From Tieghemiomyces parasiticus (taxonomy: Eukaryota > Kickxellomycota > Dimargaritomycetes > Dimargaritales > Dimargaritaceae): 17,504 bases of DNA. The notes beneath the pieces are model-generated. The model was not told where the DNA came from, did no database searches, and saw nothing but the letters and a program-made list of their open reading frames with translations. Where the stretch lies: NCBI GenBank assembly GCA_027575765.1, contig JANBPT010000975.1, positions 1 to 17,504 of the forward strand, in the 5' to 3' direction. Made by a program: the position numbers and the translations under genes. Of the stretch, positions 1 through 8,460 are shown piece by piece; positions within the stretch are counted from its first letter, which is position 1; every line of letters begins with the position of its first letter.

Positions 1-75
1 AAGATGCGCGCCCGCCTCGCCCGCGAGCGCCGCGCCGAGCGCCAGCAGGCCAAGAAGGACGAGCTGTACAAGTAA
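1..75 (+). CDS. RPL19: C-terminal end of large-subunit ribosomal protein eL19 (partial, 5' end outside window)
   Basis: Only the last 24 codons and a TAA stop are present, reading from base 1. The peptide is a highly basic helix whose final part, ARERRAERQQAKKDELYK, follows the spacing of the eL19 C-terminal helix known from yeast and animals: AR-x-RR-x-x-R, then K-K/R-D/E near the end. eL19 is a 60S subunit protein whose long C-terminal helix reaches across to the 40S subunit. Every sense codon ends in G or C, stronger bias than in the downstream genes and typical of a highly expressed ribosomal protein gene. All three forward frames are open over this short stretch, so the frame choice rests on the residue match and the codon bias. 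The identification relies on about 18 residues and could still be another basic ribosomal or nucleolar protein. Confidence 0.6.
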   Translation, partial: KMRARLARERRAERQQAKKDELYK

Positions 76-1131
76 ATCCCATGTACAGTAGTCCCTGCTC
101 TGTCGTCGAACTAAGCCGCACTAGGTGCAGCAGGGAGGGAAAAGCCGCTGAACACCATGCGGTGTGTGTCAGGGAGGTATCCAACCTGGCCTACACCGCA
201 GGATCCGATTCGGGGCAGGGGGGGTGGCCCAAACATCGGTGTGGACCCTGCCGTCGTATTGATATCCTAGTTTGCCACCACGGCTCTGAGGGTGGGGGAG
301 GGCGCTACCCTTCACAATTTCCGGGTCCTCTTCCCTATCCTCTTTTCTTTTCCTACCTCCTCCGTCGCTTCAGCTATATAAACTTTGCTACTCATACACA
401 ACGACCGCTTGGAGCTTGGTCTTTGGACTGAATGCGGGGCCATTTCTCGTCGTTTCTGTAATCGAGTTGAAGCTTGGTTGGCCTCCATGACCGTGGCTTA
501 GGAGGTGTTGACCCACGCTGAACAGCAGAAATTGGAATAGGATTATTTAAGCCCTTACTGTCCAAAATAAGTTGATCATAGCGTGTGTTAGAGGGGTACA
601 GCGCGGCTGTCCGTCTTTCCCTTCCCTGGAGATCTGGTATCTCGCTATGATTGAAGCCGGCTGTCCTATTACGGCTCAGTTGGCCTAGAACACGAGAAGG
701 GACTTGGTCAATGCTGGCGGGGCTGGTATGCCTAACGAAGCGACTGGGCCAATGAGCGATGACTGCAGCGTCCAAAGTTTCGGTGCCATGGTACTCAGGC
801 CCATGCTTTTTTTTTCTCTCCTTCCATGCTCGGTCAAAAAAAAGAAGGCCGAACGAGATTTCCCCTGGGCAGAGTAAGGCAACCAGTGTACATGTTTCTC
901 GGAGCCAAACTAGCCCAGAGCACTCCAGCGCTACCTTACTTATTTCTCATTGCCTAGCTTTTCGGCATTCAGTCTCGAAGTCGCGCGGTATCCACTTTAC
1001 TGTAGCCCAGTACTCCGCTTCATATCCCTTGCCCAGTCAATCGGCCCGCTACGCCTTGGCCCAGCTTCACCACCCGTCGGAATCGAGTTTACCCCACATT
1101 GACCGAGCGCCCGGCGCCACATAACTTCACC
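76..1131. other. Intergenic spacer between eL19 and UTP13
   Basis: No convincing gene is seen in this 1.06-kb stretch. Open frames here have no family features, poor codon bias and no start context, and they overlap on both strands. The left half contains pyrimidine-rich tracts and a TATA-like box; the right half leads directly into the UTP13 start. It probably holds the eL19 3' UTR and terminator and the UTP13 promoter and 5' UTR, but their borders cannot be placed from sequence alone. Confidence 0.6.
375..382 (+). promoter_or_regulatory. TATA-like box TATATAAA
   Basis: TATATAAA follows a CT-rich tract (roughly 330-370) and precedes a stretch with CA dinucleotides that could hold a transcription start. 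It lies about 750 bp upstream of the UTP13 start codon. If used, it would imply a long 5' UTR or a short unrecognised transcript. The match is exact but short, so function is uncertain. Confidence 0.25.
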
Positions 1132-4100
1132 ATGACCTCCGAAAAGAGCTCTGTGCAGCTCAAGTCGATGTGAGTATTTGGTTGAAGCTGGATACGCATA
1201 TTGTAACCAAAGTTCCCCAGACCAGCCATGGTGCCACAGCGCAGCAGCTATGCTGGCACTTCAAGCGACCCAGTTACTAATTAGCTCCTACGCAATACCA
1301 CCGCTTTTTTTATTTGCTTCTTTACAACCTCCACTCTCACCCGTCAGCTACAAACCAATCGCCTCGCTCGAATCCATTTACGCCGGTGGTAAGGCTGATA
1401 TCACTCCGGACGGTCGGTACCTGATCACAACCTTTGGCGAGGATGTAATCGTCTCGGACCTTACGAACAACCTGGAACGGGTAGCCAAGTTGGAGGGCGA
1501 CTCTGAGCCCGTCACCACCTTCGTCATTCTGCCGAATGGCAAGTCGCTCGTCACGGTCAGCCGGAGTCAGCAACTGCGCGTCTGGGATCTCGAGTCGTTT
1601 GAGCTCGTGCGCGCTTTCCGGGTAAGTTAGATATCGGTGACCTTAGTGTGGTATTCACCTTAATTAGGCCCCGGGGGTCTGATGGATATTGTGCCCGACG
1701 GCCCCGACCGAGCAGTGGGTTACGTCCTAACCCAAGCGTATCGCTTTGCTCCCTTCCCTCTCCTATGAAACAACCACCACTAGGTCCACGACTCCCCTGT
1801 TCTGGCCATCGCCGCCGATCCTTCATCCACCTTAGTGGCCACGGGCTCGGCCGACAAGACAGTTAAAGTGTGGGATCTTGTGGGTGCCTTCTGCACGCAT
1901 AGCCTGCGTGGCCATCAAGGCCTCATCAGCGAACTCAAGTTCCACCCGAAATCCTCTGGCGACAACTTGATCCTGGTCTCCGGCAGCGAGGACGCCACCG
2001 TCCGGATTTGGGACCTTGGTCAGCGCAAGTGCGTGGCGGTGATGACCGACCACGTCAGCGTCATTCGTGGCCTGGACTTTAGTCCGGCCGCCAACTACCT
2101 TATCTCCGGTTCCCGGGATCGTACCGTGAACGTTTGGGATATGAAGACGTACCAGTTGGCCAAGACCGTGCCGACCTATGAGGTAAGCGCTTTAGTAATT
2201 AAACCAGGCAAGCGTAACCGGCGCACACGCCGGCGATTTAGATACGCCAATGCTGGTTTGGCCTCGTTACTCACCTTATCTGGTACCCTCTGCTTTGCCC
2301 AATCCTTCCCGCCCATTCCTTTGTATAACGGTTACGCGATTAGACTCTCGAGGCGGTCGGCTTCCTCCAACCGGGCACCATATTCCGCAACAACAAGGGT
2401 GAGACGGTCAACACCACCGAGCAACCAATCTTCTACACGGCTGGTGAGAAGGGCCAGCTCAAGTTCTGGGATTTCCGGAGCAGTGAACTGATCTTCAGCC
2501 AGCCAGCGCCCAAGAAAACTGGCGAGGAGGCCCACTTTATTACCGACGTTCTGTAAGTGTTCCTTTGGCATGGTTGGCCAGGTAGCATTGCCACTTTCTC
2601 TTCACCCGGGCCTCCTCCGTAGGACGCTTTGTCACTCACTCCACAACTTATTTTTTCCGCTTTCCGCACCCCTACATTTTCCACAGGTATCGTCCCGACG
2701 ACCGCCAGCTGGTCACGGTCATGTCGGACCAGAACATCACGGTCTTTACGCTCACCGACCCAACCTCGGACGATGCAGCTGCCGACGTCGCCACGTTGGT
2801 TCCCACCGTGGAGGTCGCGGGCTACAACGAAGAGATCATCGACGTGACCTACGTGGGGCTTGAACAGCGGCACGCGGTGGTGGCCTCCAACTCCGAGAAA
2901 CTCCGCCTCTACGACCTGACCTCGCGGCAGTGCACGTTCCTCGACCACCACCAGGGCACCGTCCTCTGCCTTGACGCCACCAGCAGCAGCCACCTCTTCG
3001 CCGTGGGAAGCAAGGACAACACGGTCAGCGTGTGGTGGTTCGACGCCCGTCCAGATACCCCGCTGAACGCCCGCGCCCGCTGCGTGGCCACGTGCACGGG
3101 CCACACCGAGGCCATCGGGTCCGTGGCCTTCGCCCGGGGCGACGTGGCCGCATTTCTCATCACAGGCGGCCAGGACCGAACCCTCAAGAAGTGGGACCTC
3201 GGGCCGCTGCTCGCCCTCCAGGAGGCCGCCCTGGCCGCGGAGGGAGACTCCAAGCAGACGCAGGCGGACCGGGATGCGGCTACCGCCCGCATCGCTGCCG
3301 AGTTGGCTGCGGCGCCCCTCCGCCTCACCTCCCTGTTTACGGTCCAGGCCCATGCCAAGGACATCAATTCCATCGCAGTAGCCCCCAACGATCAGCTCTT
3401 TGCGACCGGATCCCAGGACCGCACAGCGCGCATCTGGTCCGTCGACACGGGGGAGTGCACCCTCACCCTTACGGGCCACCGCCGCGGTGTCTGGCGCGTC
3501 GAATTCTCACCCGTCGACCAGATTTTGGCTACCTGTTCGGGCGACCAGACCATCAAGCTCTGGTCCCTGAACGACGGCGGGTCTTGCCTAAAGACCTTCC
3601 AGGGCCACACCAGCGCCGTGGTCAACATCCGGTTCGTCACCGCCGGGCTCCAGCTCATCTCGGTAGGGTCCGATAGTCTCGTTAAATTGTGGACTATCAA
3701 GACCGACGACTGCGTCCTCACGTCCGACCACCACACCGACAAGGTATGGGCCCTGGCCGTGCGCCACGACGAGGCCCAGATGATTACCGGCGGCGGTGAC
3801 TCCGAGCTCAAGATCTGGGAGGATTGCACCCAGCGGGAGATGGAGCGTCTGCACACCGAGCAGGTCCAGCAGCTCGCCCAGGAGCAGACCCTGCAGAACC
3901 TAGTGCTCGCCAAGCAGTACCGTAAGGCCATCACTCTGGCCCTCCAGCTCGACAAACCACGACAGCTGTTCCGGATCCTCAGTGAGATCCGTAGTAACGC
4001 CAACCCTGACGCTGAGGCGCCTGCCAACTCGGGCGACACGCCCTGTCGCTTGGGCGACCCCGCTGTCGACCGCATCATCGCCACTCTTTCCCTGGAGCAA

Positions 4101-4373
4101 CTCGACCGCCTCCTGCTGTACATTCGCGACTGGAACACCAATTCCCGCCAAGCCGAGATTGCCAACCTCACTCTCCAAGTGATTCTGGACAGCTACAGCC
4201 CCGAGCTCTTGCTCAAAATCAAGCACATGAATACCACCCAGAACGCCCTTATCCCGTTCGCTGAGCGCCACTACCAGCGGCTGGACGGCTTGCTCACCCA
4301 GTCCTACATGATCGACTATACGCTGCACGCTATGAGTTACCTCACACCGTTTGACGAGGAGACTCAAGAGTAG
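1132..4373 (+). CDS. UTP13: UTP13/TBL3, WD40 subunit of the small-subunit processome (five exons)
   Basis: Model: exons 1132-1169, 1348-1621, 1784-2182, 2344-2552 and 2687-4373, giving 868 aa; yeast Utp13 and human TBL3 are slightly over 800. Introns are 178, 162, 161 and 134 bp with GTGAGT, GTAAGT, GTAAGC and GTAAGT donors and CAG or TAG acceptors, and the frame holds across all four. Utp13 is a nucleolar UTP-B subunit needed for early cleavage of the 18S rRNA precursor. The N-terminus (IYKPIASLESIYAGGKADIT...) fits the family start ahead of the first blade. Twelve WD-type motifs are visible (for example VKVWDL, VRIWDL, VNVWDM, LKFWDF, LRLYDL, LKKWDL, ARIWSV, IKLWSL, VKLWTI, LKIWED), as expected for two consecutive propellers. 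An Ala/Gln-rich insert lies near residues 485-515. Residues of about 700-860 form the helical Utp13 C-terminal domain, beginning near TEQVQQLAQEQ. ATG 1132 follows ACC, a good start context. Confidence 0.95.
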
Positions 4374-6227
4374 CGCGTAGGTAGTAGGCTCAAGGAGATA
4401 TATATTAATTATTTTTTTTGCCAGTGCTGCATTTTTCACAAATTTTTACCTTTAGTGTGGCAATGGCCAACCGGTTACCGTCGGGGAAACCAATTCTCCG
4501 GTGGAGCCGGGTGAATCGAAGGGATTAATAAATCCAAGCATACCTGTATGGCTTACCCAATATATAAAAATAATCCCTGGGGAGAGGGGTAACGACAACG
4601 GGCTATACTGAATCGGGCAGGCGGCCGATCAAAAATGTGTCAAGTCATAGTGGCAAGATACTCGGCACTCGGTACATAATTTTAGCGCATTGGGAACTGT
4701 GGTAGCCGAAGGGCAACTTTAGATAAAACGACCGCTATTGGCAGGTCTTCCGGGCCACTATATTCACTATTTAGTACCTTCTTCTTTCGCGGTTACCATC
4801 TCGCTATCGCAACTCCAAACACCTTCCGAAGGCAATGCCGCCAGTGGCTGCTATCGATGACATTGCGGCAGGCGGAGCTTTATTGTAAACGTGCTCACCC
4901 TAAGGGGGAAGGGTCCGACAGGGCCAAACAGTTGCAAGCTTAGAGGGCTAGAAAACCGGTGGTAGAGGGGGGTACGGGGCATTGTGAAGATAAGTGAAAT
5001 GAGATAATAAACTCAAGAATACTGAAGAGAGCAGAATATAGGTCGGGATCTCCCCCGACCCCTTTTCTAGGTCCTCTGAGGAGCGTTGTCATCAATCGGG
5101 ACCTTAGTAGACCTGGTAACCGGTGAAGCGCAACGGTTGGGAGCAGGGGCTGGCATTAAGGAGGTCGGTTCCTTGGGGCCATCTCCTGGGTCCCTCTGCC
5201 ACAATATACTTATTATAGCGCCCAATCAATTATTAGACCCAAGCAATTTAATAATGCGACAGAGTAAACCGGGCACATGCCTTTAAACCCCAGTCTAACC
5301 GTGATTATGCTGTCTCGGATATGCCCAAATTCTATCAGGAGTTCGTAATAATGAAATGAAATCAAAGTGGACCCGTGTCAGGCTTTCCTATACATAAAGG
5401 CAATGAGAAATGGAATCGCTCATCCGACCAGTGTGGGCATCCGTGCAGTTTGCTCAACCCTCGCAACATAGTCTGCCTGCCATGTCCCAAAAGTTAAAAA
5501 CTCAACACCTACCCTGCCGCCGCAGTTTCCGAGCTGGTTCTGTGAGTACCCATTTTATTCATTGCAGTGTTAAGCCAACCCGCCTAGTGGTGTTCATATT
5601 GAGTATACGGGCATACTAATCTTGATTACTGCTTGTTGCACCACTGTTTAGAGATGGGCTAGTTTGGTTCTGGATGGGCCACAATCTACATTAAAACGGC
5701 TCTCAGATGACTCACCCGCCGACCTCTACTAATGGACTTGGCAAGGTCAGGGTCGATGCCTTATTGGAAAGTCAAACCCTAGGCAACCATTGAGCAGCTA
5801 CTCCTAGCCTAGTACATGTTCACTTGCTCTTTTGATGTCCTCTTTCATAGGGGGGGCATAGAGGTAAGTCGTCACGTTAACAATCGAGCCTGCCACGGTC
5901 TCAATGGCGACCAGTAGCGCTGTCAGACACAGTCAGGCTGCTGGCTTCTTAAAAAATATTACCGAAATGAGTTAATAATAAAGTTTCGACATCGCTATTA
6001 ATAGTGACACGTCATGCAACTAGCTTTGCAGGGTGATTGCTATTGTGGTATTCACTGGCTGGCAAGGTGCTTAGTAGTTAGCTTTCCTTCACAATTTAGC
6101 CACATATAAACTGTGGGGGAATGGGAGCTCGTCAGGCTCTAAGTTGACAATCTGTTAGCTCACCATAACTACATGGACAAGAATAACGGCACCGGGTGGT
6201 CATTCCCGATTATCACTACTGTAGCGA
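4374..6227. other. Gene-poor spacer downstream of UTP13
   Basis: No supported gene is visible. The longest forward open frames (such as 5410-5619) lack codon bias, domains or splice-joined extensions. An AATAAA at 4527-4532, about 150 bp past the UTP13 stop, is a candidate poly(A) signal. A/T-rich patches alternate with mixed sequence (for example 4400-4430 and 5940-6010). No tRNA, rRNA or terminal-repeat structure was found. Together with the following 0.9 kb this is the longest gene-free stretch in the window. Confidence 0.55.
4527..4532 (+). terminator. Candidate poly(A) signal AATAAA for UTP13
   Basis: This is the first AATAAA after the UTP13 stop codon, 154 bp downstream, and is followed by an AT-rich stretch containing AATATATAAAAATAAT. 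It is the most likely cleavage and polyadenylation signal for UTP13, though many fungal genes do not use the exact hexamer. Confidence 0.35.
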
Positions 6228-6480
6228 CAGTATGGAAGCCCCCACCACTTTCGTACCCATGAGAAGAGCATGCCTGTCGACAGCCAAATAACACCAAGAG
6301 AATCGACATCTCCCCGCATGAGGATAGGAAGGACACCCGTCCTCGACCATTCCATTCGCTCCCTACCCCCCCCATACGGATCCACTACCGTACTCGTTTT
6401 CCTCCAGGTAGAGACTTGTTTTCTTGTATTCTGATACCCTTCATTTTACTGCTCATCTTATTGCACTTCACCATAAAGCC
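6228..6480. repeat. Dispersed imperfect repeat, copy A
   Basis: This segment is similar to 11710-11970 on the same strand. The core, 6316-6427, aligns without gaps to 11804-11915 at a constant offset of 5488 bp. Counting by eye gives about 77 of 112 identical positions. Identities fall in blocks: GCATGAGGATAG, CCTCGACCA, CCATACGGA, TACCGT, GAGAC and TTCTTGT, at identical spacing. Weaker similarity extends upstream through ATGCCT and CCCCACCA with small indels. Between the first two blocks a hairpin AGGAC-ACCC-GTCCT (6330-6343) is conserved in copy B with a compensatory pair change. Outer borders are approximate. The copy lies about 0.8 kb upstream of the secreted-protein gene at 7115. Confidence 0.6.
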
Positions 6481-6681
6481 CACCATATACAACTCACCAC
6501 TTTTTATCCCCTCTTAGTAGCGTAAAACGATAATGGGTATACTGTAGCGGCTGTGCCTTGGAAAACCTGCACCGATTTTTGGCCCCTGCTGTATTGGTGA
6601 AGACCCTAGGACTGCACGCGCTGGCAGTGTATAAAGGACGGCACGGGATTCTAAGGAAAGAGGGGGCGCCCGTGTCACGCC

Positions 6682-6783
6682 GATGGCTCTTTGGCCTGGG
6701 ACCTCCAACGGACAGATTCTATAAAAAGTAACTGCGTCCGTTCTATGACGATGATTCTTTGGTCTGGGACTCCCGACAGACGC
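6682..6783 (+). repeat. Imperfect direct duplication, 34-bp units 68 bp apart
   Basis: Unit 1 (6682-6715) and unit 2 (6750-6783) both read GATG-n-n-TCTTTGG-C/T-CTGGGAC, followed by a CCxACAG-type end. Between them lies a TATA-like TATAAAAA. The match is good over the first 22 bp and weaker after that. The function is unknown; the pair lies upstream of the secreted-protein gene at 7115. Confidence 0.5.
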
Positions 6784-6912
6784 ACCACGGCTGGCCATCC
6801 CCTTCAAGGCTGCTATCCCAAAAGCGAGACCTTCTCCTTCGTCCTCTTCCTCCCCCCTCCTCATTGCCTTATTGGGCAGTACAGGAAATCGCCACAGCAG
6901 GTCGGCAAAGCC

Positions 6913-6920
6913 TTTAAAAA
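6913..6920 (+). promoter_or_regulatory. TATA-like box TTTAAAAA upstream of the 7115 gene
   Basis: TTTAAAAAGG lies 195 bp upstream of ATG 7115. The second secreted-protein gene has TATAAAAAGGG at a similar distance (172 bp) from its ATG. The similar distance and context make it a plausible core promoter. TATAAAAA at 6720-6727 is a stronger sequence match but is almost 400 bp from the start codon. Confidence 0.35.
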
Positions 6921-7114
6921 GGCAACAGAGAAGCCATCGCCCTTACCTTTAGATGCGCCATTTTTCTCGTTCTTTCTTGCTATTCGTAGTTTACGATTTC
7001 GAGAGCTATTTTTTGGGGGAGTTGAACTTCACTCATCCCTTCAGCACTTTGGACTGATTAACTACCCTTGATTCGTTATCGTGCCACTGTCTCTGTACAC
7101 CCTCTCAGCTTACC

Positions 7115-7693
7115 ATGCGTACGTTTTTAACCATCGCCGTCCTGTGCAACTTAGGTTGGGCCTCGCCTGCTAGTCCCATTTCGGATTTTGGTAATGAGCT
7201 TACGTTACTCACCAGTCAAGGAGTTCAAGGTAATGCTGCCCCCCACAGCTATTGTGCCTCTATCCTTGCCCAGCTCGGTACCGAAGCCGCGCCTGCGGCG
7301 GCCGGGATGGTTCCCTCGCATCCCGAAATGGGTTACACACACGCCAACTACTTCCCTTACTTCTTCTGGCTTGCCAGAGAGCACATCTGCGACCGAGGGA
7401 TCGTGGTCAGCCACCCGATTATCGACCGAGACCGCGAAAGCTACCGTATCGTTAAAAGCCCTCAGGGGACCTATTTGCGTCGATTGACTCAGGAGGAGCG
7501 ACGTACGGCGACCGTGCGGGACAATCTTGCATACCAGGTCATTTCCTACGGCCAGGGAGACGGCAAGTGCGAGTACCTCAACGTGCCCAAGCCCGGCTCG
7601 CGTGGCATTCCGACTGGACATAGGTCCTATTTTCCCACCGTATTGGCACATAACGTGGCCGTGCTGGTTAAAGCTTGCTACCCTGGCCTTTGA
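7115..7693 (+). CDS. Secreted cysteine-containing protein of unknown family (192 aa, intronless)
   Basis: The 192-residue protein begins with a clear signal peptide: a short basic start (MR), a hydrophobic core of about residues 4-15, and a likely cleavage site after WA-S or SPA near residues 16-19. The mature part has four cysteines (C47, C92, C152, C188), an even number fitting two disulfides. An aromatic segment NYFPYFFW lies at 79-85, followed by a charged middle (residues 104-135, DRDRES and EERR). No transmembrane segment follows the signal peptide and no N-glycosylation sequon is seen. I do not recognise the family or any catalytic motif. ATG 7115 follows a CAGCTTACC context and is the first Met ahead of the signal peptide. 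The gene stands alone in the 4-kb interval between UTP13 and the next large gene. Candidate roles (effector, wall protein, enzyme) are guesses. Confidence 0.8.
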   Translation: MRTFLTIAVLCNLGWASPASPISDFGNELTLLTSQGVQGNAAPHSYCASILAQLGTEAAPAAAGMVPSHPEMGYTHANYFPYFFWLAREHICDRGIVVSHPIIDRDRESYRIVKSPQGTYLRRLTQEERRTATVRDNLAYQVISYGQGDGKCEYLNVPKPGSRGIPTGHRSYFPTVLAHNVAVLVKACYPGL

Positions 7694-8460
7694 ATCGACT
7701 GCCTCTTGAGTACTTGCCAGAAAGGCTGTTTCAGAAAACCACGGCCCCAGGATAATATCTGGTGACCGAACGGCTCGTAAAGAAGCGGTTTGAATTATGA
7801 ATAAACAAGAAGAAGTTTTGCTCAAAATGCTGCCAGTAGACATGCCGTACCGACCTGCATGGATCCGGAGCGAGTTGCTTCCCGATGTGGTAACTCGATT
7901 AGGCGGGGGGGGGCTTCCAGGGAGGGGGTGCGTGTCCGGTCTCCGCGCGCGGCTATTAACCAGTCGGTGGCAGCCATGGCTGGTCCTGGGCCAGCGTGCC
8001 TCATCCCTCGATGGCCTTTGAAAGTGGACGAGGGCGCCATGGGAGGGGGTAGTGATGGCTGGAACGGCCGAAGCAGCCATCCTCGGGCGTTACGCTTTTA
8101 AATAAACTGGTCGGGGAACAGACACCCTCGACCTTAGTGCACCGTTTTCGACACCGCTCCCTCTCCCTACAAGTAAGCGTCCTTTTAGGATTACCACGTT
8201 GAATACCTGTGCCTAGCATTCACTCGCGTGGCTAACCCCCGCCTCTCCACCACCATTCAGCTAACCGTGTCTTGGTCCGCAATGGTCGGCTACGTCAGTA
8301 AGACCCGCCAGGCTATGCATGCCTACCCCGCTTGTTCCACCGAAACCTGACTTCTTGGCCATTTGACCTCGGGCTGTTCGTCGCCTGCCAATCTCATTTC
8401 TTTAGGTTAACGTCTACGATTCCCTTTACTTCTCCAACTGCGGTCCATACTGAGCCGCCC
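7694..8460. other. Spacer with poly(A) signal and probable 5' UTR of the next gene
   Basis: No supported coding sequence is present; open frames on both strands overlap each other and contain a G-rich tract near 7900-7930. AATAAA at 7800-7805, 107 bp past the 7693 stop, is a likely poly(A) signal. Near the right end, a donor-like GTAAGA at 8298 and an acceptor-like TTTCTTTAG ending at 8405 could bound a 108-bp 5' UTR intron. If spliced there, ATG 8283 would open a six-codon upstream ORF ending in TAA. Confidence 0.4.
7800..7805 (+). terminator. Candidate poly(A) signal AATAAA for the 7115 gene
   Basis: Exact AATAAA 107 bp after the stop codon of the secreted-protein gene, in an AT-rich stretch. 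This is the first such hexamer downstream of that gene. Confidence 0.4.

Noticed and set aside
55..75. The C-terminal KKDELYK resembles the end of common fluorescent-protein tags
   Set aside because: The preceding residues do not match any such tag and instead fit the basic eL19 helix; no vector sequence follows.
664..710. GGCTCAGTTGGCCTAG resembles a tRNA A box
   Set aside because: No matching acceptor stem, anticodon arm or B box at the right distance; the best downstream candidate, GGTCAATGC, does not fit.
2433..3479. Long minus-strand open frame opposite UTP13
   Set aside because: It is a shadow of the GC-biased UTP13 exons and crosses their introns; no family features.
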